Assembly (NCBI RefSeq): GCF_004341445.1
Contig: NZ_SLXV01000004.1
Span: forward strand, 1 to 64,000
Direction: 5' to 3'
Length of the DNA stretch: 64,000 nt
Source: Baia soyae
GTDB lineage: Bacteria > Bacillota > Bacilli > Thermoactinomycetales > Thermoactinomycetaceae
A program made the position numbers and the translations under genes. Of this stretch, positions 36,780-45,963 are shown piece after piece (positions within the stretch are counted from its first letter, which is position 1; every line of letters starts with the position of its first letter). The notes under the pieces are model-generated. The model saw only the letters and a program-made list of their open reading frames with translations. It was not told where the DNA came from and made no database searches.

Positions 36780-38235
36780 ATACATCGCCTCCTAATTCGC
36801 CCATTAGATGTTCCAATACATCCCCATGAATCTGGGAACCACATGTTGGACACTTCTTATTTACTTGAAGCAACCTTACGTATTCTTCGGTTAAATGTTT
36901 AATCTCTTCTTCTTGGTCTGTACAATACTTTCGACCTTTCATCACCCGTTGATGGAGGTAAACGTATTTTGATCGTTGTTCACGATATAATTCCATTTGT
37001 TTTTTATGTGTTTCCAATTTAGGTAGTAAAATCCGACAAACTTGATCAATCGCCTCTGTTTTGGCTAAAACGGCTAGTTGCTGTTGTTTTTGAGAGTAAA
37101 TAGATTGATAGATTTTCCATCTGTGGCCCAACTGAGCCTTTTTCTCACTTTCATGAATCATCTGCTGAAAACGCTCTGCGGCTTCTCTAAGGTTCTGATT
37201 CCTCTCTAAAACCTGTATCGTTTGTGCTTGCTCTGACTTTACATTCTCATAGCTATGGTATAGGCGGAAAAGTAGTTTGAATCGAATAGACAAATCCATA
37301 AGCTGGGCCAAACGTGTTTCCGCCTCTGGGGATTTCTCAAGATGAACCAGTTGTTGCTGGCACTGACGTTTTCCACTTTGATGATTCTTCCATCTGGTTA
37401 GTCTTTGTTGTAGTTGTATTTGCTGAAAAGCCATCATCTCTAACTCTGCTTTTTTCATCTCGGCTTGAGGGAGTTGTGATAACGATTCTAGCACTCCAGT
37501 CCAATACACTTGCTCCTGTTTCACTTCTATATAGAGGTGAGCTGTCTTTCGAAGTTGCCAGAGCCTATGCTTCAACTCTTTGATTCTAGCAATCTTCTGC
37601 TTACTCTCATCTAGTTGGCGACGTACATTACCTAAATCCTCATAGGGCTTCAACTGTTCCAGTAGGGATTCTTTGTTTCGCTCTGTTCTTCTTCCTTCCT
37701 CTAAAATCGCCTTTCGATCACTGTTAGCCTGTTTTAAAGCTACATCAATGATCTGCGCACCACTGATAAAGCCTAACATTTTTGCCTTAGTCCCAGGAGA
37801 TTCAGATAGTAGGAAAGGCCCTTCTAATTGACTACCAAACTGAAGAAGAATCTCTTGCGCGGCATCTAATTTCACAGGTGTCATCTGATGAATTTCTGTG
37901 ATTTCATGTGGAACTTCTGAACCAAACCCTTCAAAAATCATCTCTTGTTCATCCGGCTTGCGCAAGATATAGCGATTAATCGAGCCTGTACTGCGGATCC
38001 GTTCAATCTCTGTCCCGTCGTCCATCGTAAGGGTTACTTGACACTTGGTTGTTCCTGTACGAATATAATCAGCCCCACGAGGAACATTAAACAACACCCA
38101 ACGCAGAGCCCGTAAAATAGCGCTCTTCCCATTATCAGATGCACCTACAAATACGTTTAAACCAGGAGAGAGTTGTACGACCGTATGCTCATGAGATTGA
38201 AAGTTATGGATCTCCAGCTTCCGAAATTGCTTCAC
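36760..38235 (-). CDS. SbcC/Rad50-like ATPase, N-terminal half with zinc hook
   Basis: Begins FRKLEIHNFQSHEHT, then Walker A GASDNGKSAILRAL (near 32) and the Rad50-like region up to the Q-loop area. A coiled coil follows from about residue 165 to 460, and a zinc-hook CPTCGSQ lies near residue 468, only 23 residues before the stop. No signature or Walker B is present; those are in the ORF at 35874-36536. GTG 38235 overlaps the stop of the SbcD-like gene (GTGA), with GGAGAGG upstream. The gene thus ends right after the hook, where a Rad50 chain would turn back. It is probably a DNA double-strand break repair ATPase acting with the SbcD-like nuclease. Confidence 0.82.
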   Translation of the reverse strand: MKQFRKLEIHNFQSHEHTVVQLSPGLNVFVGASDNGKSAILRALRWVLFNVPRGADYIRTGTTKCQVTLTMDDGTEIERIRSTGSINRYILRKPDEQEMIFEGFGSEVPHEITEIHQMTPVKLDAAQEILLQFGSQLEGPFLLSESPGTKAKMLGFISGAQIIDVALKQANSDRKAILEEGRRTERNKESLLEQLKPYEDLGNVRRQLDESKQKIARIKELKHRLWQLRKTAHLYIEVKQEQVYWTGVLESLSQLPQAEMKKAELEMMAFQQIQLQQRLTRWKNHQSGKRQCQQQLVHLEKSPEAETRLAQLMDLSIRFKLLFRLYHSYENVKSEQAQTIQVLERNQNLREAAERFQQMIHESEKKAQLGHRWKIYQSIYSQKQQQLAVLAKTEAIDQVCRILLPKLETHKKQMELYREQRSKYVYLHQRVMKGRKYCTDQEEEIKHLTEEYVRLLQVNKKCPTCGSQIHGDVLEHLMGELGGDVYATIRR

Positions 38236-39221
38236 GCGCCCTCTCCTCCCCGCATCTCTTTTGCCTTGCTAATTCTTCGTAAGGCATCTAATCTTACCTG
38301 TTCTTGAATTTGATCGTTCTCCGCAATCGTTTCAATAATCGTATCCACATTTAATGTCTTTAACTCCAACGCAGCGTCTACTTGTCTCGTGAATTCCGCC
38401 CAACGCTCTTCCTGATAACGTGCCTTTTCAATGTGACTCCGATCCAAGATCTCCTCGCCTAATTGCGCAGAAGTTAGCGGGATCACGGTAACATCCACAC
38501 AGTCTGTTAGGGTAAGCAATACCACTTGAGGTGTTCGCCTCATCTCAGATAGATGATTATTTACCCGTGCAATCGCTCCTGGATTGAGCACATATCTTCC
38601 TTCCCGATGCTGGACCGGAAATCCTGCATGATAGTGCCCTGTCAAAACGACATCCACATCGCTGTCTAACTCCCATAATTGAGAAATCAAAGTATGACCC
38701 ACGCTATCAGGCAACGGACGATCAACCAACATACTATGTACCATATGAATACAAAAATGAGCTTCCATCTCATTCTTAACAGCATAATCAAGGGCAATGT
38801 CGCGCTTATCTAAATCATAGTGGAAAGGCTGACCACTAAGTTGTACCACGATGCCATCTTTCTCTAGCTTGATACGATTTCCTTCGTGTACCAGTTGCAA
38901 TGTACCAAACGCATCCAGCAATCCTAGCATCGTACGCGGGAGAGTAATCGGATTATGGGCATATACATCATGATTCCCTGCAATCGCATAGACCGGCACT
39001 CCAAAGCCACGAAACAAACTCGCAAAATCCCCTACCACTGCTGGCGATAGATTAGGATGATCAAATACATCCCCACCATGTAACACATAATCTACTTGAT
39101 GCACATTGGCAAGTTCGATAATCTCTTCCATTTTTCTACGGATCGTGGATGGAAAATCATCCTTCCGACTTCGTGGTGAATTCCCACGAATGTGGGTATC
39201 CGTAAAATAGAGTATCTTCAC
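38232..39221 (-). CDS. SbcD/Mre11-like metallophosphoesterase (DNA repair nuclease)
   Basis: Calcineurin-like nuclease fold: TDTHIRG (first metal site), LHGGDVFDHP, AGNHDVY (GNHD), and LTGHYHAGFP (GHxH). A C-terminal helical region (ILDRSHIEKARYQEERW...) could be the capping domain that binds the ATPase. From GTG 39221 it has 329 residues. The GTG overlaps the recX stop (GTGA) and the stop overlaps the next GTG, so recX, this gene and the ATPase are translationally coupled. Predicted to process DNA ends with its split SbcC partner. It is divergent enough that I leave the symbol empty. Confidence 0.85.
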   Translation of the reverse strand: MKILYFTDTHIRGNSPRSRKDDFPSTIRRKMEEIIELANVHQVDYVLHGGDVFDHPNLSPAVVGDFASLFRGFGVPVYAIAGNHDVYAHNPITLPRTMLGLLDAFGTLQLVHEGNRIKLEKDGIVVQLSGQPFHYDLDKRDIALDYAVKNEMEAHFCIHMVHSMLVDRPLPDSVGHTLISQLWELDSDVDVVLTGHYHAGFPVQHREGRYVLNPGAIARVNNHLSEMRRTPQVVLLTLTDCVDVTVIPLTSAQLGEEILDRSHIEKARYQEERWAEFTRQVDAALELKTLNVDTIIETIAENDQIQEQVRLDALRRISKAKEMRGGEGA

Positions 39222-39910
39222 AAACGATCCCCCTTTTCGTGCCGATGAATGGACCGAAAATGTTTTAAAATTGGGTAGACAATATCCGCTGAAAAACCAC
39301 GTCTCATTAAGTATTGTCCGAGTTTCCGTTCTACTTTTGACCAAAGGTCGTCTTGAATACGAGAATAGCGCCTCTCGGCAAGGGTCATTGCCAGTTGGCG
39401 CTCTTCATCTTGTTCAATGTAGGATAATGCCTTGTCAATCCAATGATCCGCCACGCCTTTTTGCTTTAATTCTTGACGTAATCGAGTCGATCCTAGGCCC
39501 TTCAGCCTCTGCCGTTCCTCAACCCACGCCATAGCGTATTGCCCGTCATTGAGATAACCTTGCTGCACCAATTCCTCTGTGGTTACTTGGATATGCTCAA
39601 GAGAAAATCCTTTTTCTAAGAGGTGCTGGTGAACCTGGTAAACCGTACGTGGACGATAGCCTATATACTTAAAGGCGATTTGACGAGCACGATTCTGTTC
39701 CTCAGCAAGCAACCAGTGCTGGCAATCAGCCTCACCTACATCCATCCCTTTATGTAGTCGGAATTTGACTAACACATCCTCATGGATAGAGAGCGCAAAC
39801 TCTCCATCCACATAAATGTGGTAACGTCTGCCCAATGCTGATTCCTTTTCGATCCGGGTGATATTCGAACTCACTTTCTTCACCCGCCCTTTTTTAATCT
39901 TCTTGGTCAA
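39218..39910 (-). CDS. recX: Regulatory protein RecX
   Basis: Helical-repeat protein modulating RecA filaments. Recognisable parts are [25 protein letters not shown], then [29 protein letters not shown] and the repeat [25 protein letters not shown]. About 230 residues from TTG 39910, which overlaps the recA end by 17 bases; a GTG at 39874 is an alternative start. Directly behind recA, as is common in bacteria, and coupled to the SbcD-like gene downstream. Confidence 0.92.
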   Translation of the reverse strand: MTKKIKKGRVKKVSSNITRIEKESALGRRYHIYVDGEFALSIHEDVLVKFRLHKGMDVGEADCQHWLLAEEQNRARQIAFKYIGYRPRTVYQVHQHLLEKGFSLEHIQVTTEELVQQGYLNDGQYAMAWVEERQRLKGLGSTRLRQELKQKGVADHWIDKALSYIEQDEERQLAMTLAERRYSRIQDDLWSKVERKLGQYLMRRGFSADIVYPILKHFRSIHRHEKGDRL

Positions 39911-41006
39911 GACCTGCTGCTAAAGCTGCCGTAATAATCGGGTCAGAATCTGCTTGTTCTTTTGCTTTACGACCGCGAGGCTCACTTTTTTCCTCTACAG
40001 CTGGAGCTGGGACTTGTGCAAGTGGTAACTCATAATGGGTACGAATTCGATTTTCGATCTCAATAAACAATGCAGGATTCTCTTTCAAGAATAACTTTGC
40101 ATTTTCACGACCTTGACCCAAACGCTCCCCTTCAAAGGAGTACCAAGCACCACTCTTATTCACAATATCCAATTCGGTAGCAATATCCAGTGCACTACCT
40201 TCACGAGAGATTCCTTCTCCGAACATAATATCTACTTCAGCTGTTTTAAATGGAGGAGCTACTTTGTTTTTTACTACTTTAATCTTCGTGCGATTCCCTA
40301 CCATGTCCGTACCTTGCTTAATCGTTTCAGCACGACGAACTTCAAGCCGAACACTCGAGTAAAACTTTAACGCACGGCCACCTGGCGTTACCTCAGGGTT
40401 ACCAAACATAACCCCTACTTTTTCACGAATCTGGTTAATAAAGATCGCGATGGTCTTTGATTTATTAATAGCTCCAGAAAGCTTCCGCAGTGCTTGTGAC
40501 ATCAAGCGAGCTTGAAGACCTACATGAGAGTCTCCCATCTCCCCTTCAATCTCTGCCTTAGGAACCAGTGCTGCTACAGAGTCGATTACGATCACATCGA
40601 CAGCGCCACTACGAACGAGTGCTTCCGCAATTTCCAAAGCTTGTTCCCCTGTATCTGGTTGAGATAAAAGCATCTCAGAGATATTTACACCTAACTTTTG
40701 AGCGTAAACTGGATCTAGTGCATGTTCCGCATCAATAAATGCAGCTTGTCCACCCATTTTCTGTACTTCTGCAATCGCGTGCAAAGCAACCGTCGTCTTA
40801 CCTGAAGATTCTGGTCCGTATACCTCAATAATTCTTCCGCGAGGGAATCCACCAATTCCCAGTGCAATATCTAATGCGAGAGCACCAGTAGAGGCCGTCT
40901 CCACTTGGAGAGTCGATTCCTCACCCATGCGCATAACGGAACCTTTTCCGAATTGTTTTTCAATTTGTCTAAGTGCGATTTCTAAAGCCTGACGACGATC
41001 TGACAA
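39894..41006 (-). CDS. recA: Recombinase RecA
   Basis: Strand-exchange ATPase and LexA co-protease: Walker [10 protein letters not shown] (near residue 65), [21 protein letters not shown], loop 2 region [27 protein letters not shown], and an acidic C-terminus. The start is TTG 41006 after AGAGGAGTG, giving 370 residues. The frame is open further up to 41126, but that part spans the promoter and LexA-like box. First gene of a unit with recX and the split sbcCD-like genes. Confidence 0.98.
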   Translation of the reverse strand: MSDRRQALEIALRQIEKQFGKGSVMRMGEESTLQVETASTGALALDIALGIGGFPRGRIIEVYGPESSGKTTVALHAIAEVQKMGGQAAFIDAEHALDPVYAQKLGVNISEMLLSQPDTGEQALEIAEALVRSGAVDVIVIDSVAALVPKAEIEGEMGDSHVGLQARLMSQALRKLSGAINKSKTIAIFINQIREKVGVMFGNPEVTPGGRALKFYSSVRLEVRRAETIKQGTDMVGNRTKIKVVKNKVAPPFKTAEVDIMFGEGISREGSALDIATELDIVNKSGAWYSFEGERLGQGRENAKLFLKENPALFIEIENRIRTHYELPLAQVPAPAVEEKSEPRGRKAKEQADSDPIITAALAAGLDQED

Positions 41007-41043
41007 TGCACCCACTCCTCTAGTCCATTTATGTACTAGTATT

Positions 41044-41072
41044 ATCATACCTTGTTTTTCATTTACTGCCAA
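41044..41072 (-). promoter_or_regulatory. recA promoter
   Basis: On the minus strand -35 TTGGCA (41067-41072), 17-base spacer, -10 TATGAT (41044-41049). It ends about 38 bases before the TTG start. Confidence 0.8.
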
Positions 41073-41082
41073 TACCATTTTA

Positions 41083-41096
41083 CGAACATCCATTCG
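41083..41096. promoter_or_regulatory. LexA (SOS) box of recA
   Basis: CGAACATCCATTCG matches the Bacillus SOS consensus CGAACRNRYGTTCG in the outer bases, with one change in the right core (ATTC for GTTC). It lies ten bases upstream of the recA -35 box. Confidence 0.65.
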
Positions 41097-41170
41097 TTTT
41101 TTGTTTTTGATTTGGCTATGGTACATTGTAAGAAGGAGAGAAACCGAACATCGTATGGGAGGCTATTACC

Positions 41171-41485
41171 TTGAATCAGGACGTAATGAAAGAAGCCATT
41201 TTAGATGAATTAGAAAATGTGCTCGACCCAGAGCTTCATATCGATATCGTAAATCTTGGGCTTATCTACAATCTGGAAATTGATGACAAGCAAAAAGTTA
41301 CCGTCACGATGACACTAACCGCAATGGGATGCCCTCTCTCTGGCACTATCCACGGCATGGTCACCGAAGCAGTTATGAAAGTAAACAATGTCCAAGATGT
41401 GGAAGTAAATATCGTCTATGATCCTCCTTGGGACAAGAGTCGCATGTCCCGCTATGCCAAGATTGCTCTTGGAATTGCAGACTAG
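41171..41485 (+). CDS. MIP18/DUF59-family iron-sulfur cluster assembly factor
   Basis: The 104-residue protein is of the SufT/PaaD-like DUF59 family: LENVLDPELHIDIVNLGLIYN, VTVTMTLTAMGCPLSGTI (conserved cysteine near 58), and VNIVYDPPWDKSRMS. These proteins help load iron-sulfur clusters. It starts at TTG with GGGAGG nine bases before. It is the only plus-strand gene in this stretch, divergent from recA and convergent with the DEAD-box helicase. Confidence 0.93.
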   Translation: MNQDVMKEAILDELENVLDPELHIDIVNLGLIYNLEIDDKQKVTVTMTLTAMGCPLSGTIHGMVTEAVMKVNNVQDVEVNIVYDPPWDKSRMSRYAKIALGIAD

Positions 41486-41520
41486 GCATTACGATTCATC
41501 GAAATTCCATATTCACCCAT

Positions 41521-41554
41521 AAAAAAGAACCATCCTGTTGGATGGTTCTTTTTT
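41521..41554. terminator. Bidirectional terminator between the DUF59 and DEAD-box genes
   Basis: AAAAAAGAACCATCC and GGATGGTTCTTTTTT are exact complements around TGTT; T tracts occur on both strands. Confidence 0.92.
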
Positions 41555-41558
41555 ATGC

Positions 41559-43187
41559 TTATCCTCTAGGTGGCGCTGTACGTGCTGTACGTTCAGAAGG
41601 AGGTGTACTCGTACGCGGACGAGCAGGTTCCATATTCACACGCGCACCGTTGATTTTAGATTGACGAAGTGCTTCATAGACAAATGGAGCTACATCTTCT
41701 GGCACTTCTACAAATGAGAAACGGTCATAGATATTAATTCGTCCAACCTGGCGCAAGGCAATTCCTGCATGATCAGCAATCGCTTGTGCCAACTCTTGTG
41801 GGCGCATATTTACATTACGTCCGACATTGATAAAGAACCGAACCATACCTGGCGACGCACCTGTTTCTCCAAAGTTATATCCTGCATCAGGGCCTTTAGA
41901 AAATCTTTCTGAGAAGGACAGATAAAGCGCAGCTGCAGCTACCTTTTCTGCGGAGTACTTCTCACTCAATTGTCCTAACATCTCTTCGAATAGGCTAAGA
42001 TCTGTCTCAGCTTGGATTACTTCTCCGATTTGAGTCATCCATGTCTGCTGTTGCTTGGTAGCAATCTCTTCTAAAGTAGGAAGCTCTTTTGATTTCAAAC
42101 GGTTACCTGTTTCCTCTTCAATCGTACGCAATTGCTTCATCTCGCGTGGAGTTACGAGAGTTAAAGCAACACCCGCACGACCAGCACGGCCCGTACGGCC
42201 AATTCGGTGTACATAACTCTCTACATCTTGCGGAATATCAAAGTTAATCACGTGTGTTACACTGCCCACGTCAATTCCACGTGCAGCTACATCGGTCGCA
42301 ACAAGCAATTCAATCTCACTATTACGGAAAGCACTCATCACGCGATCCCGTTGGTATTGCTGGAGATCTCCATGTAGCCCGCCAGATAAATAGCCACGTG
42401 CCTGAAGTGCTTCTGCTAGCTCATCTACCCCTTTTTTCGTACGACAGAAGACAATTCCTAAATTTACTTCCTCACTATCTAAAATTCGACAAAGCGCGTC
42501 TATTTTATGATTCTCAAGTACCCGGTAGTATACTTGCTTGATCATAGGTACACTCACATCGCCTCGATTAATCGTAATATACCGTGGCTTGCGCATATAC
42601 TTATTCGCTAACTGACGAATAGCTGGAGGCATCGTAGCTGAGAAAAGAAGAAGCTGGCGGTCTGTTGGTACAAAACGTAACACAGATTCAATGTCCTCGA
42701 TGAAACCCATATCTAGCATTTCATCTGCTTCATCTAGTACGATCACCTCAATTGCGTCCACCTTTAGTGTTCCACGACGCAAATGATCTAGTAACCTTCC
42801 TGGAGTACCAATAACGACATGAACGCCTTGCTCCAATGCTTTTACTTGGCGTCCGATAGATTGTCCACCATAGATTGGGAGTGTTTTAATCCGACCTGGC
42901 CGACCAAGGCGCCGTAACTCTTCTGACACCTGAATCGCTAACTCCCGAGTAGGCGTGATAATAATGCTTTGCACTTGATTCACTTGGGTTTGAATTCGAT
43001 CTAATATCGGAATCCCAAAAGCCGCAGTCTTACCTGTTCCTGTCTGTGCCTGACCAATCACATCTTCCCCGCGTAATACTGCTGGGATACATTCGATCTG
43101 AATCGGAGAAGGCTCTTCAAAACCAATATCATAAATTCCTTTTAAAATATCTGGCTGTAATCCAAATTCATCAAAACTCTTCGTCAT
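41559..43187 (-). CDS. DEAD-box RNA helicase with C-terminal DbpA-type RNA-binding domain
   Basis: Core motifs in order: Q motif region FEEPSPIQIECIP, AQTGTGKT (motif I, near 47), PTRELA, TPGRLL, DEAD (near 156), SATMP, IVFCRTKKG, ATDVAARGID and HRIGRTGRAG. A helical region and a DbpA/RBD domain (FFINVGRNVNMRPQELAQ...) follow, then an Arg/Pro/Thr-rich tail. This matches DeaD/CsdA-type helicases used in ribosome assembly and cold growth. It starts nine bases after the cinA stop, so it is probably in the pgsA-cinA transcript. In Bacillus subtilis recA follows cinA directly. Confidence 0.93.
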   Translation of the reverse strand: MTKSFDEFGLQPDILKGIYDIGFEEPSPIQIECIPAVLRGEDVIGQAQTGTGKTAAFGIPILDRIQTQVNQVQSIIITPTRELAIQVSEELRRLGRPGRIKTLPIYGGQSIGRQVKALEQGVHVVIGTPGRLLDHLRRGTLKVDAIEVIVLDEADEMLDMGFIEDIESVLRFVPTDRQLLLFSATMPPAIRQLANKYMRKPRYITINRGDVSVPMIKQVYYRVLENHKIDALCRILDSEEVNLGIVFCRTKKGVDELAEALQARGYLSGGLHGDLQQYQRDRVMSAFRNSEIELLVATDVAARGIDVGSVTHVINFDIPQDVESYVHRIGRTGRAGRAGVALTLVTPREMKQLRTIEEETGNRLKSKELPTLEEIATKQQQTWMTQIGEVIQAETDLSLFEEMLGQLSEKYSAEKVAAAALYLSFSERFSKGPDAGYNFGETGASPGMVRFFINVGRNVNMRPQELAQAIADHAGIALRQVGRINIYDRFSFVEVPEDVAPFVYEALRQSKINGARVNMEPARPRTSTPPSERTARTAPPRG

Positions 43188-43196
43188 GTTGTAAAA

Positions 43197-44438
43197 TCAC
43201 CCTTTTTTTAATCTCTGCCATAGATGGAATAGAGCATATTTTGCTGCTAGTAGCTGGACTCGTTTGCGTTGCCCTCTGATCATATGATGATGGACCTCAG
43301 TCTTGCCATTTTTCGCGGCAATCGCAATCCAAACCTCTCCAACAGGTTTTCCTTCCGCAGGCGTTGGCCCCGCAAGTCCTGTCACACTGATGGCAAGATC
43401 ACTCTGGAATTGATCCCTGGTGTGCTCTGCCATCTCAGTCGCGGTTTCTCCACTAATCGCACCGTACTTTTGAAGCGTATCTACTGAAACGTTTGTCATA
43501 CGCTCTTTAATTTTATTGGTATACGTAACGACACCACCAAGCACAGCTTGACTGGAGCCTGGTATGGTGGTTAGTAGATAAGTAAGGAAGCCGCCCGTAC
43601 AACTCTCTGCTATCGATACGGTCTGCTTCCGTTCCTGCATAATAGATAGAACAACTTCTTCCAACGCCTCTTTTTTCTCACTAAAACAAAAATCTCCTAC
43701 ACGATGAAGGATTTCTTGTCGAATCAGTTCGATTCTTGCCTTCGCCTCTTTCGCTGAATCGGCTTCTACCGTAATTCGCAAAACAACTCCCGCTTCTTCA
43801 GCATATGTCGCGATAGATGGAGATGTTTCTGATTGGATCAAATCCTTCAGTTGATCTTCTAATAAAGATTCTCCAATTCCAAAAAATGAAAGAGGATGAG
43901 ATACAATTATCCTTCGATTTGGGATAAGGGAAAGAATAAATTCACGAATCTGATCCTCAAACATGGGGCGCATTTCACCCGGAGGACCTGGCAAAAGGAT
44001 ATACGTAACTCCTTCAGACGTAACAGCAAGACCTGGAGCAGTACCTCTGGAGTTTAAAAAAGTAGTTCCATTCGGAAATGCATATGTTTGTTTCAAATTG
44101 TTCTGTGTCATGGGGATAGAGCGTCCAGCAAAAGCGGATTGCAATGCTTCAAGGGCCGCTGGATCTTGGATCAACTCAACATTCAAAAAATCTGCCAATG
44201 TTTCTTTTGTCAAATCGTCTAGTGTCGGACCCAGTCCACCACAAACGATTACTAACTCAGAACGAGACTGGGCAAGCTGAAATGTCTGGTAAAGTCGATC
44301 ACGATCATCATCTACAGAAGTATGGAAATGAACCGGTATCCCCAACATGGCACATTCCTGTGATAGAAAGCCAGAGTGAGTATCTAAGGTATATCCCATT
44401 AACAACTCTGTTCCAACGGTAATGACTTCCGCCTTCAT
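43197..44438 (-). CDS. cinA: CinA-family protein (competence-damage induced; NMN amidohydrolase-like)
   Basis: The N-terminal molybdopterin-binding-like domain has AEVITVGTELLMGYTLDTHS and VCGGLGPTLDDLT. The C-terminal CinA domain (near 255 onward) has SIAESCTGGFLTYLL, GAISGETATEMAEH and SVTGLAGPTPAEGKPVG, the nicotinamide mononucleotide deamidase part. 413 residues. AGAGGAG lies before ATG. It stands between pgsA and the helicase, 15 bases behind pgsA. In Bacillus cinA and recA are co-transcribed in competence; here recA has its own promoter. Confidence 0.95.
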   Translation of the reverse strand: MKAEVITVGTELLMGYTLDTHSGFLSQECAMLGIPVHFHTSVDDDRDRLYQTFQLAQSRSELVIVCGGLGPTLDDLTKETLADFLNVELIQDPAALEALQSAFAGRSIPMTQNNLKQTYAFPNGTTFLNSRGTAPGLAVTSEGVTYILLPGPPGEMRPMFEDQIREFILSLIPNRRIIVSHPLSFFGIGESLLEDQLKDLIQSETSPSIATYAEEAGVVLRITVEADSAKEAKARIELIRQEILHRVGDFCFSEKKEALEEVVLSIMQERKQTVSIAESCTGGFLTYLLTTIPGSSQAVLGGVVTYTNKIKERMTNVSVDTLQKYGAISGETATEMAEHTRDQFQSDLAISVTGLAGPTPAEGKPVGEVWIAIAAKNGKTEVHHHMIRGQRKRVQLLAAKYALFHLWQRLKKG

Positions 44439-44453
44439 AAGCGAGTCTCCTCT

Positions 44454-45047
44454 TTACTGTTTCGAGTTCGAAGTGGTAAGTGAAACAAATTTCCTATTTT
44501 TATAGAAATAATCGACTCCTGATACAACCGTAATCATCACCGCCAGCCATTTGGCGATCAAGGCAAACGGAATAGCATACTCAGCAAACGGAATATTGTT
44601 TAACATCAGCGCCACGATTGCCACGATCTGAATGATGGTTTTCGCTTTCCCCAATGCGCTAGCAGCGATAACTTTCCCTTCCACTGCTCCAATCAAACGC
44701 AATCCTGTAACAGCAAACTCTCGACTAATAATGATAATAGCCATCCATGCCTCTAATCGATTCATCTCTACGAGTGAAATGAGTGCGGCTGTAATTAATA
44801 GCTTATCTGCTAGAGGATCAAGAAATTTCCCGAGATTGGTTACTATTTTATTCTTTCGAGCTATATAGCCGTCCAAACCATCTGTAACAGCCGCTAGAAC
44901 AAATACCAATGTCGCAATCAATTCACTCACTGTTATCGTGACTTGACCAAATTGTATCGATCCAAGATCAAAACGAACAAGTAAAAAGATCATGACCACG
45001 GGAACAAGAAAAATACGTGCCATTGTTATCTTGTTGGCTACGTTCAC
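44454..45047 (-). CDS. pgsA: CDP-diacylglycerol--glycerol-3-phosphate 3-phosphatidyltransferase
   Basis: Committed step of phosphatidylglycerol synthesis in the membrane. The CDP-alcohol phosphotransferase motif DGLDGYIARKN...GKFLDPLADK (near 60-85) is intact. Four to five membrane helices in 197 residues. GTG start (45047) with AGGAGG eight bases upstream. First gene of pgsA-cinA-helicase, with a promoter at 45219-45248. Confidence 0.95.
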   Translation of the reverse strand: MNVANKITMARIFLVPVVMIFLLVRFDLGSIQFGQVTITVSELIATLVFVLAAVTDGLDGYIARKNKIVTNLGKFLDPLADKLLITAALISLVEMNRLEAWMAIIIISREFAVTGLRLIGAVEGKVIAASALGKAKTIIQIVAIVALMLNNIPFAEYAIPFALIAKWLAVMITVVSGVDYFYKNRKFVSLTTSNSKQ

Positions 45048-45218
45048 TGTGATCTACCTCCTGGACAATCCATTAATTTGGTTCTTGGAGGAAATCCTCT
45101 CAATGATCCCTTGTGTGGAAGAAACGAACAGGATTGCGACTGAATTATACGCAGGTATGTATTTCATGTGTGATCAATTCTTCCAAATATGTAGTAGATA
45201 GCAGATAATCCTTCCGTA

Positions 45219-45248
45219 AGTATAAACTATGCAAAAGTAAGGTGTCAA
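45219..45248 (-). promoter_or_regulatory. Promoter of pgsA
   Basis: On the minus strand -35 TTGACA (45243-45248), 18-base spacer, -10 TATACT (45219-45224). Predicted leader of about 165 bases without a terminator. Confidence 0.75.
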
Positions 45249-45285
45249 AAGCTTACCAACAAAAAGCTCTTCTTTTACCGAATCT

Positions 45286-45882
45286 TTAATCAACTAAGAA
45301 AAATCGATATGATTGAGCGCTTTTCGTATTGGATGTATCAATTTGAATTCCATTTACTTTTAATTGAACTTGATCAGGATTTTCGATAGTTACATACAAC
45401 TCTTTTTTATCTTCTATCTTTTCTACATTATTTGCTGAAAGTTTCCCCTCTTTTAGCGGTGTTCCTTTCGATGAACCGCGATACACCTTAAAAGAAGCAC
45501 TACTCTTACTTGAAAGAGAAACCTCTACTTTGCCTACATTACCTAAGCGATATTGCTCACCAGAGTCTTTCCCTTCGGAATGAGGTTGCAATTCTATTTC
45601 CGGTCGACTCGGATTACTTTTACCGATTTCCATTTCAGTGGGGACAGGTGGAGACTTAGTCACTTGATTCGGTGAACCTCCTTTGAAGGCATAAAAACCA
45701 ACTGGAATAGCCAAAGCCACAAGCGCTACACCCAACCATCCGAACCAAGGGACTGGCTTCTTTTTTATCTTTTGAGCATGTTTTTTTCTTCTACTTACGA
45801 ACTGACTTGAGATTTGTTGTGATGATGACTTTTGCTCCATGTCTACCATAGCTCTGAAGATGTCCTCCCATCTACTCTCCAT
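45286..45882 (-). CDS. RodZ-like membrane protein without HTH domain
   Basis: Short basic cytoplasmic part (SRRKKHAQKIKKKPVPW), one membrane helix (WFGWLGVALVALAIPVGFYAF), then an extracytoplasmic region. Its last 90 residues (GKVEVSLSSKSSASFKVYRG...QVQLKVNGIQIDTS...YRFFLVD) resemble the C-terminal beta domain of the adjacent RodZ-like protein (gene at 45964). The N-terminal helix-turn-helix is missing. The frame is open to 45948, but that part runs through the upstream terminator (45915-45940). I use ATG 45882; ATG 45849 is also possible, and neither has a good ribosome site. It is probably a truncated paralogue of its neighbour. Confidence 0.65.
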   Translation of the reverse strand: MESRWEDIFRAMVDMEQKSSSQQISSQFVSRRKKHAQKIKKKPVPWFGWLGVALVALAIPVGFYAFKGGSPNQVTKSPPVPTEMEIGKSNPSRPEIELQPHSEGKDSGEQYRLGNVGKVEVSLSSKSSASFKVYRGSSKGTPLKEGKLSANNVEKIEDKKELYVTIENPDQVQLKVNGIQIDTSNTKSAQSYRFFLVD

Positions 45883-45914
45883 TCTGATGTCAGTATATCC
45901 TAGGAAAAACAAAA

Positions 45915-45940
45915 GAAAAAGCCTGTTAAAAGGCTTTTTC
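45915..45940 (-). terminator. Terminator between two RodZ-like genes
   Basis: GAAAAAGCCT and AGGCTTTTTC are exact complements around GTTAAA (minus-strand loop TTTAAC); TTTTG follows on the minus strand. Confidence 0.85.
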
Positions 45941-45963
45941 AGGAACATTTTTTAACCATCTTA

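Noticed and set aside
41145-41158. Second CGAAC half-site before the DUF59 gene
   Set aside because: Only the left half of an SOS box is present; the right half does not match.
45883-45948. Longer N-terminus of the third RodZ-like protein
   Set aside because: It would be translated through a perfect intrinsic terminator hairpin and lacks a ribosome site.
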